From NCBI GenBank assembly GCA_023356535.1, contig JAKQYF010000007.1, positions 1 to 50,468 of the forward strand: a DNA stretch of 50,468 nt. Reading direction: 5' to 3'. The position numbers were made by a program, and so were the translations under genes. This stretch comes from Trichodesmium sp. MAG_R03 (GTDB lineage Bacteria; Cyanobacteriota; Cyanobacteriia; Cyanobacteriales; Microcoleaceae). Below the pieces are notes generated by a model, which had not been told where the DNA came from, ran no database searches, and saw only the letters and a program-made list of their open reading frames with translations. Below, piece after piece: positions 9,374 to 16,861 of the stretch. The stretch's first letter is position 1; each line of letters begins with the position of its first letter.

Positions 9374-9464
9374 TTAGCTAAAATTGGAAAGCTTAAAATT
9401 GTTTGTTCAGTAGAATGACCTGCTATTCCATTATCAGTAATATTAATAAAAGAATTCTGCTAAT
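9374..9464 (+). pseudogene. tnpB fragment (about 30 codons)
   Basis: Translation gives LAKIGKLKIVCS, then a TGA, then PAIPLSVILIKEF. This matches LAKIGKLKIVCS...PIPLSVTVIKDS of the decayed tnpB at 17480-17959. No further tnpB sequence was found on either side. A repeat of the GACTTTTTCAG family abuts it on the left. Confidence 0.7.
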
Positions 9465-9544
9465 TTAAGATAAATTGACAAAATACTGAGCTAAGAAGCA
9501 AGGCACGGTTGTTGTCAAAAGTTTAATATCAAAAGCATTGCCCT

Positions 9545-10159
9545 ATGTTCAAATTCCTCAACCAAGTAAGCAATTACGCCAAAGAAACTGTTCAAGCCGC
9601 CAAATATATTGGTCAAGGTCTATCTGTAACTTTTGACCATATGCGCCGTCGGCCTATTACTGTACAGTACCCTTATGAAAAGCTGATTCCTTCCGAAAGA
9701 TTTCGAGGTAGAATTCATTTTGAATATGATAAGTGTATTGCCTGTGAAGTTTGTGTGAGGGTTTGTCCAATTAATTTACCTGTAGTAGATTGGGAATTTA
9801 ACAAAGAAACAAAAAAGAAAAAGCTCAAACATTACAGTATTGATTTTGGAGTTTGTATATTCTGTGGTAACTGTGTAGAATATTGCCCTACTAACTGTCT
9901 ATCCATGACAGAAGAGTATGAGTTAGCAACTTATGACCGCCATGAGTTGAATTATGATAATGTTGCTCTGGGTAGATTACCATACAAGGTGACAAATGAC
10001 CCGATGGTTACTCCTATGAGAGAACTAGCTTACTTGCCTAAAGGAGTTATTGACCCTCATACAGTTCCTCATACTTCCCGTCGTGCTGGTCTCCGCCCAG
10101 AAGAAATTCTCGAACAAATAGAAGCAGAAAAAACAGCAGCAGAAATAACAAACAAATAG
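9545..10159 (+). CDS. ndhI: NAD(P)H-quinone oxidoreductase subunit I (NdhI)
   Basis: This 204-residue iron-sulfur subunit of NDH-1 (NuoI/TYKY homologue) has two complete 4Fe-4S motifs, C64/C67/C70 with C74 and C104/C107/C110 with C114. They carry electrons from ferredoxin towards the terminal cluster near plastoquinone. The N-terminal amphipathic part ([15 protein letters not shown]) and the C-terminal extension after residue 120 fit the cyanobacterial form. The ATG is at 9545. The cluster position between ndhA and ndhG is conserved in cyanobacteria, but here the gene has 750 bases upstream and 415 downstream, both filled with repeats. Confidence 0.97.
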   Translation: MFKFLNQVSNYAKETVQAAKYIGQGLSVTFDHMRRRPITVQYPYEKLIPSERFRGRIHFEYDKCIACEVCVRVCPINLPVVDWEFNKETKKKKLKHYSIDFGVCIFCGNCVEYCPTNCLSMTEEYELATYDRHELNYDNVALGRLPYKVTNDPMVTPMRELAYLPKGVIDPHTVPHTSRRAGLRPEEILEQIEAEKTAAEITNK

Positions 10160-10182
10160 TTTTAGTTATTAGTTATTAGTTA

Positions 10183-10288
10183 CAGCGCTTTCCTTTGTTA
10201 TGAGGTACATTTACGCGGGCAAGATGCCCGCACTACATGATTTTTATCATTGATCCTGTACCTCATTTGCCCGAAATCTGCTGTATCA
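10183..10288. repeat. Dispersed ACGCGGGCAA/ATTTGCCCGAAATC repeat, copy 1
   Basis: About 105 bases, starting CAGCGCTTTCCTTTGTTAT and ending TTTGCCCGAAATCTGCTGTA. It recurs at 49678-49783 in the same orientation with moderate divergence, and contains the palindromic core GCGGGCAAGATGCCCGC. Just before it, at 10161-10181, TTAGTTA is repeated three times. Confidence 0.75.
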
Positions 10289-10574
10289 GATGGTTAAGTT
10301 GATTTTTAACCACCACCAACTAATAATTATCAGCTCAAACCCACATTCCGCACCACAAACATACTACAGAATTTTTAACGAAGAATGTTGATTATAGCCT
10401 CTGTGATTACTAATACTATCAATAGTTTATGTAATATGTATTTTTACTTACAAACTTCATAGTTATTATCAGGCAAGGCTTTCCATCGCTAGTTTGAAAT
10501 ACTATATTTTGACCCACGGAATGTAGGCCAAAAAAATATAATTCAAAATTTAGACATCTCTAAAGGAATAAAAA

Positions 10575-11201
10575 GTGGATTTAGCACAAGGGGTTCAATT
10601 CGTTTCATTTATTATATTAGCTGTAATGATGATTGCGGCTGCTTTGGGAGTAGTATTATTTTCTAATATTGTCTACTCAGCGTTTTTGTTGGGTGGAGTA
10701 TTTATGAGTATTTCTGGTTTATACCTTTTATTAAATGCTGATTTTGTAGCTACTGCCCAGGTTTTGATTTATGTTGGGGCTGTTAATGTCCTGATTTTAT
10801 TTGCGATTATGCTTGTCAACAAACGAGAAGATTTTAAAGCTTTGCCCAATGCTTGGTTTAGAAAGGTAGCGACAGGTTTAGTTTGTTTCGGTTTGTTTGC
10901 TTTACTAAGTAGAATGGTATTGTCTACTTCCTGGTCTATTCCTTTTGCCGGAAATGCTGCTAGAGAAAGTTCAATTGTGTTAATTGGCAAGCACTTTTTT
11001 ACAGATTTTTTACTTCCTTTTGAACTTGCTTCTGTGTTTTTGTTAATGGCAATGGTAGGAGCTATTATTTTAGCTCGTCGAGATATTTTGCCTGATCAAG
11101 TACCAACTAATATTATAGCTCAAACACCTGTTTTCAGTTTGCCAGAACGTCCTCGTGAGTTAGTTTCAAGTATTGATAAAAGTTCTTCTCAAAAAGGTTA
11201 G
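10575..11201 (+). CDS. ndhG: NAD(P)H-quinone oxidoreductase subunit 6 (NdhG)
   Basis: This 208-residue membrane subunit of NDH-1 (NuoJ/ND6 homologue) has five hydrophobic helices in the first 175 residues and a polar tail. ADFVATAQVLIYVGAVNVLILFA-type sequence is the conserved ND6 helix with its pi-bulge, important for coupling. It starts with GTG at 10575, preceded by AAAGGA eight bases upstream. The usual partner ndhE follows after 19 bases, so the two are co-transcribed. A 415-base repeat-filled gap separates it from ndhI. Confidence 0.95.
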   Translation: MDLAQGVQFVSFIILAVMMIAAALGVVLFSNIVYSAFLLGGVFMSISGLYLLLNADFVATAQVLIYVGAVNVLILFAIMLVNKREDFKALPNAWFRKVATGLVCFGLFALLSRMVLSTSWSIPFAGNAARESSIVLIGKHFFTDFLLPFELASVFLLMAMVGAIILARRDILPDQVPTNIIAQTPVFSLPERPRELVSSIDKSSSQKG

Positions 11202-11220
11202 GATAATTCAGTAAATTCAA

Positions 11221-11547
11221 ATGGTTAATAAGTTTATGCAATTGCAACTGGAATATTTTTTGTTATTGGCAGCAGCACTTTTTTGTATAGGAATTTATGG
11301 CTTAGTTACCAGTCGTAATGCAGTTAGGGTGCTAATGTCTATTGAGTTACTTCTCAATGCTGTTAATTTGAATTTGATGGGTTTTTCTAATTTTCTAGAT
11401 GCTCAAAATCTTAAAGGTCAGGTTTTTACTATATTTGTAATTACGGTTGCTGCTGCTGAAGCTGCTGTGGGCTTAGCTATAATCTTAGCAATTTATCGTA
11501 ACCGGGACACAGTGGATATGGAAGAATTTAACTTATTAAAGTGGTAA
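11221..11547 (+). CDS. ndhE: NAD(P)H-quinone oxidoreductase subunit 4L (NdhE)
   Basis: This 108-residue membrane subunit of NDH-1 (NuoK/ND4L homologue) has three hydrophobic helices. The conserved glutamates of the proton path are in [12 protein letters not shown] and [11 protein letters not shown]. The length is close to the usual 101, with a short N-terminal extension (MVNKF) before MQLQLEYF. The internal ATG at 11236 would give the standard length and is an equally good start. It is the last gene of the ndh cluster here. Confidence 0.95.
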   Translation: MVNKFMQLQLEYFLLLAAALFCIGIYGLVTSRNAVRVLMSIELLLNAVNLNLMGFSNFLDAQNLKGQVFTIFVITVAAAEAAVGLAIILAIYRNRDTVDMEEFNLLKW

Positions 11548-11991
11548 TTTTAGGTAAATTTTTTTAATGCTTATGTAAAGGTAATGATTCAGCTGAAAGC
11601 CATCGTATCACAGCTCAAAAGCTTCTAAATTATAGAAATATAGAAACGTTCCCTGGTATGTTTACATCTGACAAAATACTACTAATGTAATACATATGAA
11701 AATATTGTTAATAATAGCAGAAATTTGTACTATATGCAAGAGTTTGAGAATTTATTTCTAGTTAATGAAATTGTCACAACCTATTTAGGATTGCTATATA
11801 TTTTTATGCTATATTTTTTAGTGCAGAGCTGTAGGCTATATCTCATAACTGAATCCTTACATGTAAAGAAATATAATTTTATTTACTGAAAAGTATTAAG
11901 CTTCATTACTAAAATGCAAAATATAGAAAATTTATATGCTAATTTATTGTGATTATAAACAAGCTCAAATAATTTAGGGGAGAAGATAACT
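11548..11991. other. Intergenic region, no gene recognised
   Basis: 444 AT-rich bases between ndhE and a small gene. I found no coding remnant, strong hairpin or dispersed repeat. It presumably holds the promoter of the small gene that follows. Confidence 0.5.
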
Positions 11992-12192
11992 GTGAATTCA
12001 GAAACTCAACAATATCCATCTTGTTCTTTACATCAAGATGTTAGTGAGTATGTAGCTGATTTACAATTTCACATGACTTTACACGCTCGTAATTTAGTTC
12101 CTTCTCTTAATCAAGTCAAAGATAGTCGTGAGCAAATGTTGCAGCACACTCAAGCTTATTTTGAAAAACTGATTTCTAGACAGACTCTTTAA
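11992..12192 (+). CDS. Small protein of unknown function (66 aa)
   Basis: I do not recognise a family. The support for a real gene is a clear Shine-Dalgarno sequence (AGGGGAGA at 11976-11983), eight bases before a GTG start, and a predicted soluble, helix-rich product (DVSEYVADLQFHMTLHA, then REQMLQHTQAYFEKL). It has one cysteine and no signal peptide or membrane segment. It stands alone between ndhE and the SRP RNA, with long spacers on both sides. Confidence 0.6.
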   Translation: MNSETQQYPSCSLHQDVSEYVADLQFHMTLHARNLVPSLNQVKDSREQMLQHTQAYFEKLISRQTL

Positions 12193-12326
12193 TTCTTTTT
12201 CTATATATTTTTATTTAAAAACCCAGTTTTAACTAAATCTATAGGTAGAAGCTGAAAAAATAGTAGCCGAAGACCCTCTCATTAAAAATAATTGTGTAAC
12301 TTATAAAATTTATCAGTGGTAAATAG

Positions 12327-12353
12327 TTGCAGAATAAAAATTTGTGTTATACT
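12327..12353 (+). promoter_or_regulatory. Probable promoter of the SRP RNA
   Basis: TTGCAG (12327-12332) and TATACT (12348-12353) are 15 bases apart. The -10 ends seven bases before the predicted 5' end of the RNA at 12360. Spacing is slightly short of ideal. Confidence 0.5.
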
Positions 12354-12359
12354 AATAAT

Positions 12360-12452
12360 TGATTCGGACCAGCGCGACTACAACACCTAAACCTTGTCAG
12401 GACCGGAAGGTAGCAGCAACACGGGATGCTTGTAGTAGGCGTTGAATCCGGA
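12360..12452 (+). ncRNA. ffs: Signal recognition particle RNA (4.5S type)
   Basis: The apical loop GTCAGGACCGGAAGGTAGCAG followed by CAAC...GGGATG is the invariant Ffh-binding domain of the small bacterial SRP RNA. The flanks GATTCGG and TTGAATCCG, with ACAACACC and GGCGTTG-like arms, close a single long hairpin of about 93 bases. With Ffh it targets membrane proteins co-translationally. The ends are inferred from pairing. Confidence 0.93.
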
Positions 12453-12489
12453 TCACCCAATCAAAAGGAGCTAGTTAGGATATATATTT

Positions 12490-12864
12490 ATGGATAATTT
12501 GGGAGGAATTATTCAAAGAGCTGTTTATCTTGGAGTAGGATTAGCTTCCTATGCAGGGGAGAAAGCCAGGCAGAAATTCACAGAACTAAGAATAGAAGTT
12601 CAAAAACTGGCAGATGAAATGGTTAAGCGTGGTGAAATGACTACAGAGGAAGCTCGTGGATTTGTGGAGGATATGATGAATAAATCAATGATGCAAGAAA
12701 CCCCTGTAGATTTATCTCCAGAAACAAGACCTAATGAACCACGTCGTATAGAGATTCTTTCGGAGGATGAGAGTTCATCAGACTCAAATTCTACAGCAGT
12801 AGACCAAATGCGCCAGGAAGTACATAAGTTACAAGAAGAATTACGTCGGCTACAAAAAGAATAA
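12490..12864 (+). CDS. Phasin-like / PHA granule-associated family protein
   Basis: This 124-residue protein starts with LGGIIQRAVYLGVGLASYAGEKARQKF and LQKLADEMVKRGEMTTEEARGFVEDMM-like sequence. This is the pattern of cyanobacterial proteins annotated as phasin-family or PhaF/PhaI-like, with a short amphipathic helix and then charged helices. Residues 70-105 are Ser/Pro/acid-rich and the end (VDQMRQEVHKLQEELRRLQKE) is a heptad coiled coil suited to self-association. Whether it binds polyhydroxyalkanoate granules cannot be told, as no pha gene is nearby. AAAGGAG lies about 20 bases before the ATG, so the start is reasonable but not certain. The SRP RNA is 37 bases upstream. Confidence 0.72.
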   Translation: MDNLGGIIQRAVYLGVGLASYAGEKARQKFTELRIEVQKLADEMVKRGEMTTEEARGFVEDMMNKSMMQETPVDLSPETRPNEPRRIEILSEDESSSDSNSTAVDQMRQEVHKLQEELRRLQKE

Positions 12865-13043
12865 ATCTATACCCAAAAGTCATGGCCAGATTTAAGTAAG
12901 GAACGTAAATTAAATAAGACCGAAAATTTGTAGTTTGTGCCTGGGAAACTTCTTAAGAGTAATTAATTTTCTCCGGCTTTATTTTTTTCTCATTCCTAAT
13001 CTTTGGTAGTCTAAGTTTTACAGGAAAACTAAAACATATTACA

Positions 13044-13472
13044 ATGAAAGATTGGTCAAAGGATTTCTTTGAAGTAGTAGCAACTGCCATCTTAGATGTA
13101 GAGAATTTATTTAATGAAATGGCAGAAGAAATTTCAGATGTGTTTGATGAATGGGGAAAGTTCTCTGAGGAAATTACTGAAGAAATAAATATTAATATCA
13201 TTGCTGAAATAGATGAGTGTCTAAATAACTTAGTTGATCCAATAATTGAAGTCTACTTAGATTTGACTCCTGATACACAGGAAGAAGATATGGATTACTA
13301 TTTTGTTGATCATGTAGAAACGACAGTAGAAAAACATCCCGTGTGTAGAGGATGTATTCACTACCATGGTCAAGTTTATGGAGGAAATCTATTAGTTTGT
13401 GCAATGCACCCTTATGGTGTAGAAGACGAAAGTTGTTCAGACTGGGAATCAGATAATAGTAGCTTTAACTAA
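13044..13472 (+). CDS. Conserved hypothetical protein with C-terminal cysteine motif
   Basis: This 142-residue protein has a very acidic, helical N-terminal two thirds (DWSKDFFEVVATAILDVENL, then many Glu/Asp) and a compact C-terminal segment VCRGCIHYHGQVYGG...LVCAMHPYG...CSDWE. The four cysteines with nearby histidines (CxxC, then two single Cys) look like a small zinc or iron-sulfur binding knuckle. I recall similar short proteins in other cyanobacteria, but no function is assigned and I do not infer one. There is no signal peptide or membrane helix. It is a single gene between the phasin-like gene and rsmI. Confidence 0.7.
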   Translation: MKDWSKDFFEVVATAILDVENLFNEMAEEISDVFDEWGKFSEEITEEININIIAEIDECLNNLVDPIIEVYLDLTPDTQEEDMDYYFVDHVETTVEKHPVCRGCIHYHGQVYGGNLLVCAMHPYGVEDESCSDWESDNSSFN

Positions 13473-13685
13473 ACCAAAAATTAAGACAGCTTCATTTAAG
13501 ATTCAGATATCATTTTTGTCAGAAATACTCAAAGTGATCAGAGTTAAAATTTCATTATTTAGTTTGCTTATAAGTTTCAAGTGGATTTTTTTAAGCATTA
13601 AAGGCTTACTCTGAACATTAAGAAGCTGAAATAACTTTTTGCTTCATAAAGTATCAAGAAAATTAAGTAGTAAGATAGTCAAATT

Positions 13686-14525
13686 ATGACTGAAGTAAAT
13701 TCAGGAATCCTTTACATTGTTGGTACACCAATAGGTAATCTAGAAGATACAACATTTAGAACAATTAAAACATTACAAAAAATAGACTTAATAGCAGCAG
13801 AAGATACCCGTCATACTAGCAAGTTATTACAACATTTTCAAATCCAAACTCCACAGTTAAGTTACCATCAACATAACGAACAAAGTCGCATACCTGAATT
13901 AATAGAAAAACTAAATAAAGGAAAAACTATAGCTCTAGTAACTGATGCAGGAATGCCAGGAATATCTGACCCTGGATATGAATTGGTAAAAGCTTGTGTC
14001 GAAGCAAATATTTCTGTAGTACCAATACCAGGAGTTAGTGCTAGTATTACAGCATTATGTGCCTCTGGACTGCCAACCAACAAATTTATATTTATCGGTT
14101 TTTTACCTACCAAAATTAAACTACGGGAAGAACTGCTAGAAAAATTATCTAATTCATTAGAAACTATAGTTTTATATGAGTCTCCTTATAGAATATTACA
14201 AACTTTAGAAGATCTAGCAAAAATACTAGGGGAAAATAGAAAAATAGTTTTGGCAAGAGAACTAACAAAACTCCATGAAGAATTTTGGCGTGGTTCCGTT
14301 GGACAAGCAATTATTTATTATCAAAATAATCAACCAAAAGGAGAATTTACTCTTGTCATTGCAGGTGCTGAACCAGAACTACCAGTCTTATCAGAAGATA
14401 CTATTAAGCAGGAATTACAAGAACTTTTCGCCCAAGGAATTTCCCGTTCCCAAGCTAGTCGCCAACTCGCCCAAAAAATTAACTTATCTCGTCGCACAAT
14501 TTATCAAATAGCTCTAAAAATATAG
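13686..14525 (+). CDS. rsmI: 16S rRNA (cytidine1402-2'-O)-methyltransferase
   Basis: This 279-residue SAM-dependent enzyme of the tetrapyrrole-methylase fold methylates the ribose of C1402 in the 16S decoding centre. VGTPIGNLEDTTFRTI, AAEDTRHTSKLL, LVTDAGMPGISDPGYEL and PGVSASITALCASGLP are the family motifs in their normal order, and the length is standard. The C-terminal helix-turn-helix-like part (SRSQASRQLAQKINLSRRTIY) is also typical. It is the last clearly housekeeping gene before the graspetide locus. Confidence 0.96.
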   Translation: MTEVNSGILYIVGTPIGNLEDTTFRTIKTLQKIDLIAAEDTRHTSKLLQHFQIQTPQLSYHQHNEQSRIPELIEKLNKGKTIALVTDAGMPGISDPGYELVKACVEANISVVPIPGVSASITALCASGLPTNKFIFIGFLPTKIKLREELLEKLSNSLETIVLYESPYRILQTLEDLAKILGENRKIVLARELTKLHEEFWRGSVGQAIIYYQNNQPKGEFTLVIAGAEPELPVLSEDTIKQELQELFAQGISRSQASRQLAQKINLSRRTIYQIALKI

Positions 14526-14703
14526 TTATCAGTATTCAGTTTGTTCTCGAATTTATGAACTAATAAGGTCGAACAGAAAGACTGAAAAAATCATAGGGTA
14601 GTTCAAATAGAACGGACAAAAATGAGATTAGCTGAAATAAATATTATCAGGAAAGGACACCGATTTTGGGCAGAAATAGATGAGTTATACTAAATCTAGT
14701 TTA

Positions 14704-14765
14704 GGCAGAAGGGTTAAAGAAAAATTTGAAAAATGCATTTTTGATCAGCGCATATTTGGTATGCT
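14704..14765. repeat. Dispersed repeat upstream of the graspetide genes, copy 1
   Basis: The segment GGCAGAAGGGTTAAAGA...AATTTGAAAAAT...TTTTGAT...TTTGGTAT recurs at 48037-48098 in the same orientation with small differences. It has no coding capacity. Confidence 0.6.
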
Positions 14766-14788
14766 AAAATCCTGGCAGCCTAAAAATG

Positions 14789-14811
14789 TATAATAACCAA
14801 AAATGTATAAT
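14789..14811 (+). promoter_or_regulatory. Tandem -10-like boxes before the graspetide precursor
   Basis: The 17-base unit AAAAATGTATAATAACC is almost exactly repeated, placing two perfect TATAAT boxes (14789-14794 and 14806-14811) preceded by TG. Neither has a convincing -35. The upstream box would give a leader of about 28 bases, the downstream one about 11. Function is inferred from sequence only. Confidence 0.45.
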
Positions 14812-14828
14812 AAAGGGTACACTCGAAC

Positions 14829-15671
14829 ATGAAAGTTTTCAAGGTACTGAGGGTTTCTGTAACTAAGATCACCGAGTCTCCCCTGAAGCTCAGTCTTCAA
14901 GCAGAGGGAATGACTGCAACTTCTGGCTGGACAAATCCTCGGTTAGACAACTCAGCCGATCCTAATCCAGATGATTCTGTCCTTGAATTCAGTTTTGAAG
15001 CTGATAAACCATCAGATATTAGTCTTCCACGCTTAACACCAATTATGGCTACTGTGGACTTGACACCAACCAATGGTGCAGATGCGGTCATTGTTTCGGC
15101 TCGCATCAATTCCATTACTGTTCATGCTGGTGAGTTTCTCAAGGCTGATCAAGCAGGCTCTCAAATGACAACATTGGCAGTAGGAGAAGAAGAGCCTCAA
15201 TTTACAACATTGGCAATTGGGGAGGAAGAAGCAAGTACACGAGCAGTAGGGGAGGAAGGTCCTCAACCCACGACATTGGCAGTAGGAGAAGAAGAGCCTC
15301 AATTTACAACATTGGGAATTGGGAAGAAAGAAGCAAGTACAAGAGCAGTAGGGGAAGAAGGTCCTCAACCCACGACATTGGCATTAGGAGAAGAAGAGCC
15401 TCAATTTACAACATTGGCATTAGGAGAGGAATGTTCTCAACCTACGACAAGGGCGGTAGGAGAGGAAGGTCCTCAACCCACGACATTGGCGGTAGGAGAG
15501 GAAGGTCCTCAACCCATGACATTGGCAGTAGGAGAGGAACAAAATCCTCAAGCGACGACACAGGCAATTGGGGAAGAAGTACCTCCTCAACCAACGACAA
15601 AGGCATTCGGAGAAGAAGGGCCTACGACCTATGCAGTTGGGGAAGAGGGTAGTCCATTTGGTTGGTACTAA
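14829..15671 (+). CDS. Multi-core graspetide (omega-ester peptide) precursor
   Basis: This 280-residue peptide is a likely RiPP substrate. Residues 1-113 form a non-repetitive, strand-rich leader with the segment TSGWTNPRL (31-39). Residues 114-273 hold 14 repeats of an 8-residue motif spaced 10-13 residues apart: ten fit TTxxxxEE exactly, two are STxxxxEE (136, 170), one is MTLAVGEE (230) and one is TTLGIGKK (160), where both acids are lost. TTxxxxEE is the core motif of plesiocin-type graspetides, in which Thr hydroxyls are esterified to Glu side chains in hairpin-like bicycles. It ends SPFGWY. There is no signal peptide, and the only cysteine is in the eighth-repeat linker (C202). The TAA overlaps the ATG of the ATP-grasp gene. 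The chemistry is inferred from motif and context. Confidence 0.87.
   Translation: MKVFKVLRVSVTKITESPLKLSLQAEGMTATSGWTNPRLDNSADPNPDDSVLEFSFEADKPSDISLPRLTPIMATVDLTPTNGADAVIVSARINSITVHAGEFLKADQAGSQMTTLAVGEEEPQFTTLAIGEEEASTRAVGEEGPQPTTLAVGEEEPQFTTLGIGKKEASTRAVGEEGPQPTTLALGEEEPQFTTLALGEECSQPTTRAVGEEGPQPTTLAVGEEGPQPMTLAVGEEQNPQATTQAIGEEVPPQPTTKAFGEEGPTTYAVGEEGSPFGWY
15168..15371 (+). repeat. Two 102-bp tandem units inside the graspetide core region
   Basis: Bases 15168-15269 and 15270-15371 are in-frame tandem copies, each encoding three cores (34 residues). I count six base differences. Three of the changes fall in core 5 of the second copy, turning TTLAIGEE into TTLGIGKK. Confidence 0.88.
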
Positions 15672-16564
15672 TGATTAAATCAGCAGATATTGGATGTTTT
15701 CTAGTTGCAGGTGGGGGATTAGATCCAAATCTAACTCGACTGATTGAAATTGCTAAAAGTCAACAAGTTCCTGTTTGCGAGATCTGCCATAGGCAAGAAT
15801 ATAGTCCACAGTTTTCATGGCATCTTACCCAAGGACAACCCAGAATAAAAGATCAAATTTTATCGGTGACTGGAGCGTTTATTCGCTATGATGTTTTTGG
15901 TAATTTGAGTGCTCCTAAATCTGGGGCATCACAACGGGCATCTGGTTGGTATCAAGCTCTCTATGGTTGGTTACTCTCACAACCTCAGATCCGGTTATTT
16001 AATCGTCACCATTTACCTATGGTTGGCAATAAGCCAGCAATGCTAATTTTAGCCCAAAAGTTAGGGTTGCTTATACCTGATACTTTGATTACAAACCAAG
16101 CCGAGGAATTGGGTAAATATTCCGTGGGGAGTGCAATTGCTAAGCCTGTTGCAGGGGGTGATTTTTGTTATTCCCTAGAACAATTGCATTCCTCTATACA
16201 GTTTCGGAATGGTTGTGCAGCTATGCCAGCTATTGTCCAAAATCGATTAGTCGCCCCAGAAATTCGGATATATGTAGTAGGAAATCATGCTTTTGCTTTT
16301 GAAATCTGTAGTCAGCATCTAGATTATCGGGTTCAGCCAGATGCGGAAGTCATTCCTCTCCCAACACTGCCAGATGAAGTAGAGTTATTACGCAAATTAA
16401 TGGCAAATTTAAGGATGGATTTTGGAGCCGCTGACTTCAAAACAGATCCAAAAACGAAGCAACTGGTATTTTTAGAACTCAATAGTTCACCTATGTTTGT
16501 CAGGTTCGATCAAGTGCTCAAGGGAGCCCTATGTGAGGCGATGATTCAGACCTTGATAGGATAG
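15671..16564 (+). CDS. Graspetide ATP-grasp ligase (MvdC/MvdD-like macrocyclase)
   Basis: This 297-residue ATP-grasp enzyme is expected to activate Glu side chains of the adjacent precursor as acyl phosphates and form ester links to Thr. The central ATP-grasp section is FNRHHLPMVGNKPAMLILAQ (110-129), the ATP-binding lysine is probably in AIAKPVAGG (155-163), EIRIYVVG is at 197-204, and the metal-binding end reads MDFGAADFK then FLELNSSP (E269, N271). The size and N-terminal FIRYDVFGNL are typical of RiPP ATP-grasps, not of amino-acid ligases. I chose the ATG at 15671, which overlaps the precursor stop (TAATG) and implies translational coupling. A TTG at 15662 would add three residues. No acetyltransferase, ABC exporter or peptidase gene follows. 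Confidence 0.87.
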   Translation: MIKSADIGCFLVAGGGLDPNLTRLIEIAKSQQVPVCEICHRQEYSPQFSWHLTQGQPRIKDQILSVTGAFIRYDVFGNLSAPKSGASQRASGWYQALYGWLLSQPQIRLFNRHHLPMVGNKPAMLILAQKLGLLIPDTLITNQAEELGKYSVGSAIAKPVAGGDFCYSLEQLHSSIQFRNGCAAMPAIVQNRLVAPEIRIYVVGNHAFAFEICSQHLDYRVQPDAEVIPLPTLPDEVELLRKLMANLRMDFGAADFKTDPKTKQLVFLELNSSPMFVRFDQVLKGALCEAMIQTLIG

Positions 16565-16567
16565 GGG

Positions 16568-16665
16568 TTATAGTCATTCTGATTTAGATTGAGACAAGAT
16601 TTTCTTGCTGTGAAAGGGTTTTTAGCTGAAAAAGTATCCCATTCTTATTCGGAATGACTATAGTA
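16568..16665. repeat. Small inverted-repeat element (MITE-like)
   Basis: TTATAGTCATTC at the left end and GAATGACTATAG at the right form terminal inverted repeats around about 70 non-coding bases. It begins just after the ATP-grasp stop codon, so on the transcript it would form a long hairpin that could end or protect the mRNA. Confidence 0.65.
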
Positions 16666-16723
16666 ACAGCTTAAGATCATCGTAGATTATCTAGTATAAT
16701 ATCTATCAAAGCGTGTTATAAAC

Positions 16724-16812
16724 AGGACTTACGCATAAACGCTATTGACAGGGTGTGTTAGCGCTAGCATAACGCACCAAAGCTCTATATATAGTGTCCT
16801 TGCGTAAGTCCT
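16724..16812. repeat. MITE of the AGGACTTACGCA family, copy 2
   Basis: Its ends are AGGACTTACGCATAAACGC and TGCGTAAGTCCT. The interior has GTGTTAGCGCTAGCATAACGC and CTATATATAG. 89 bases, non-coding. Confidence 0.8.
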
Positions 16813-16861
16813 AATAAAGTGTGAATATTTTGACATCCTCGCCGGCCTAAAGGCACTAGGT

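Noticed and set aside
15006..15035. KPSD in the graspetide leader (residues 60-63) as a microviridin core
   Set aside because: Microviridin cores read TxKxPSD followed by acids near the C-terminus. Here the x between K and P is missing, there is no Thr three residues before, and it lies in the leader.
15033..15368. Minus-strand open frame with many Cys and Phe opposite the graspetide cores
   Set aside because: It is the mirror of the repetitive core DNA. It has no ribosome site and its repeats follow the plus-strand codon pattern.
15168..15650. CRISPR-like regular repeats
   Set aside because: Repeat spacing is 30-39 bases but the units are coding, vary in length, and lack unique spacers. 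No cas genes are present.
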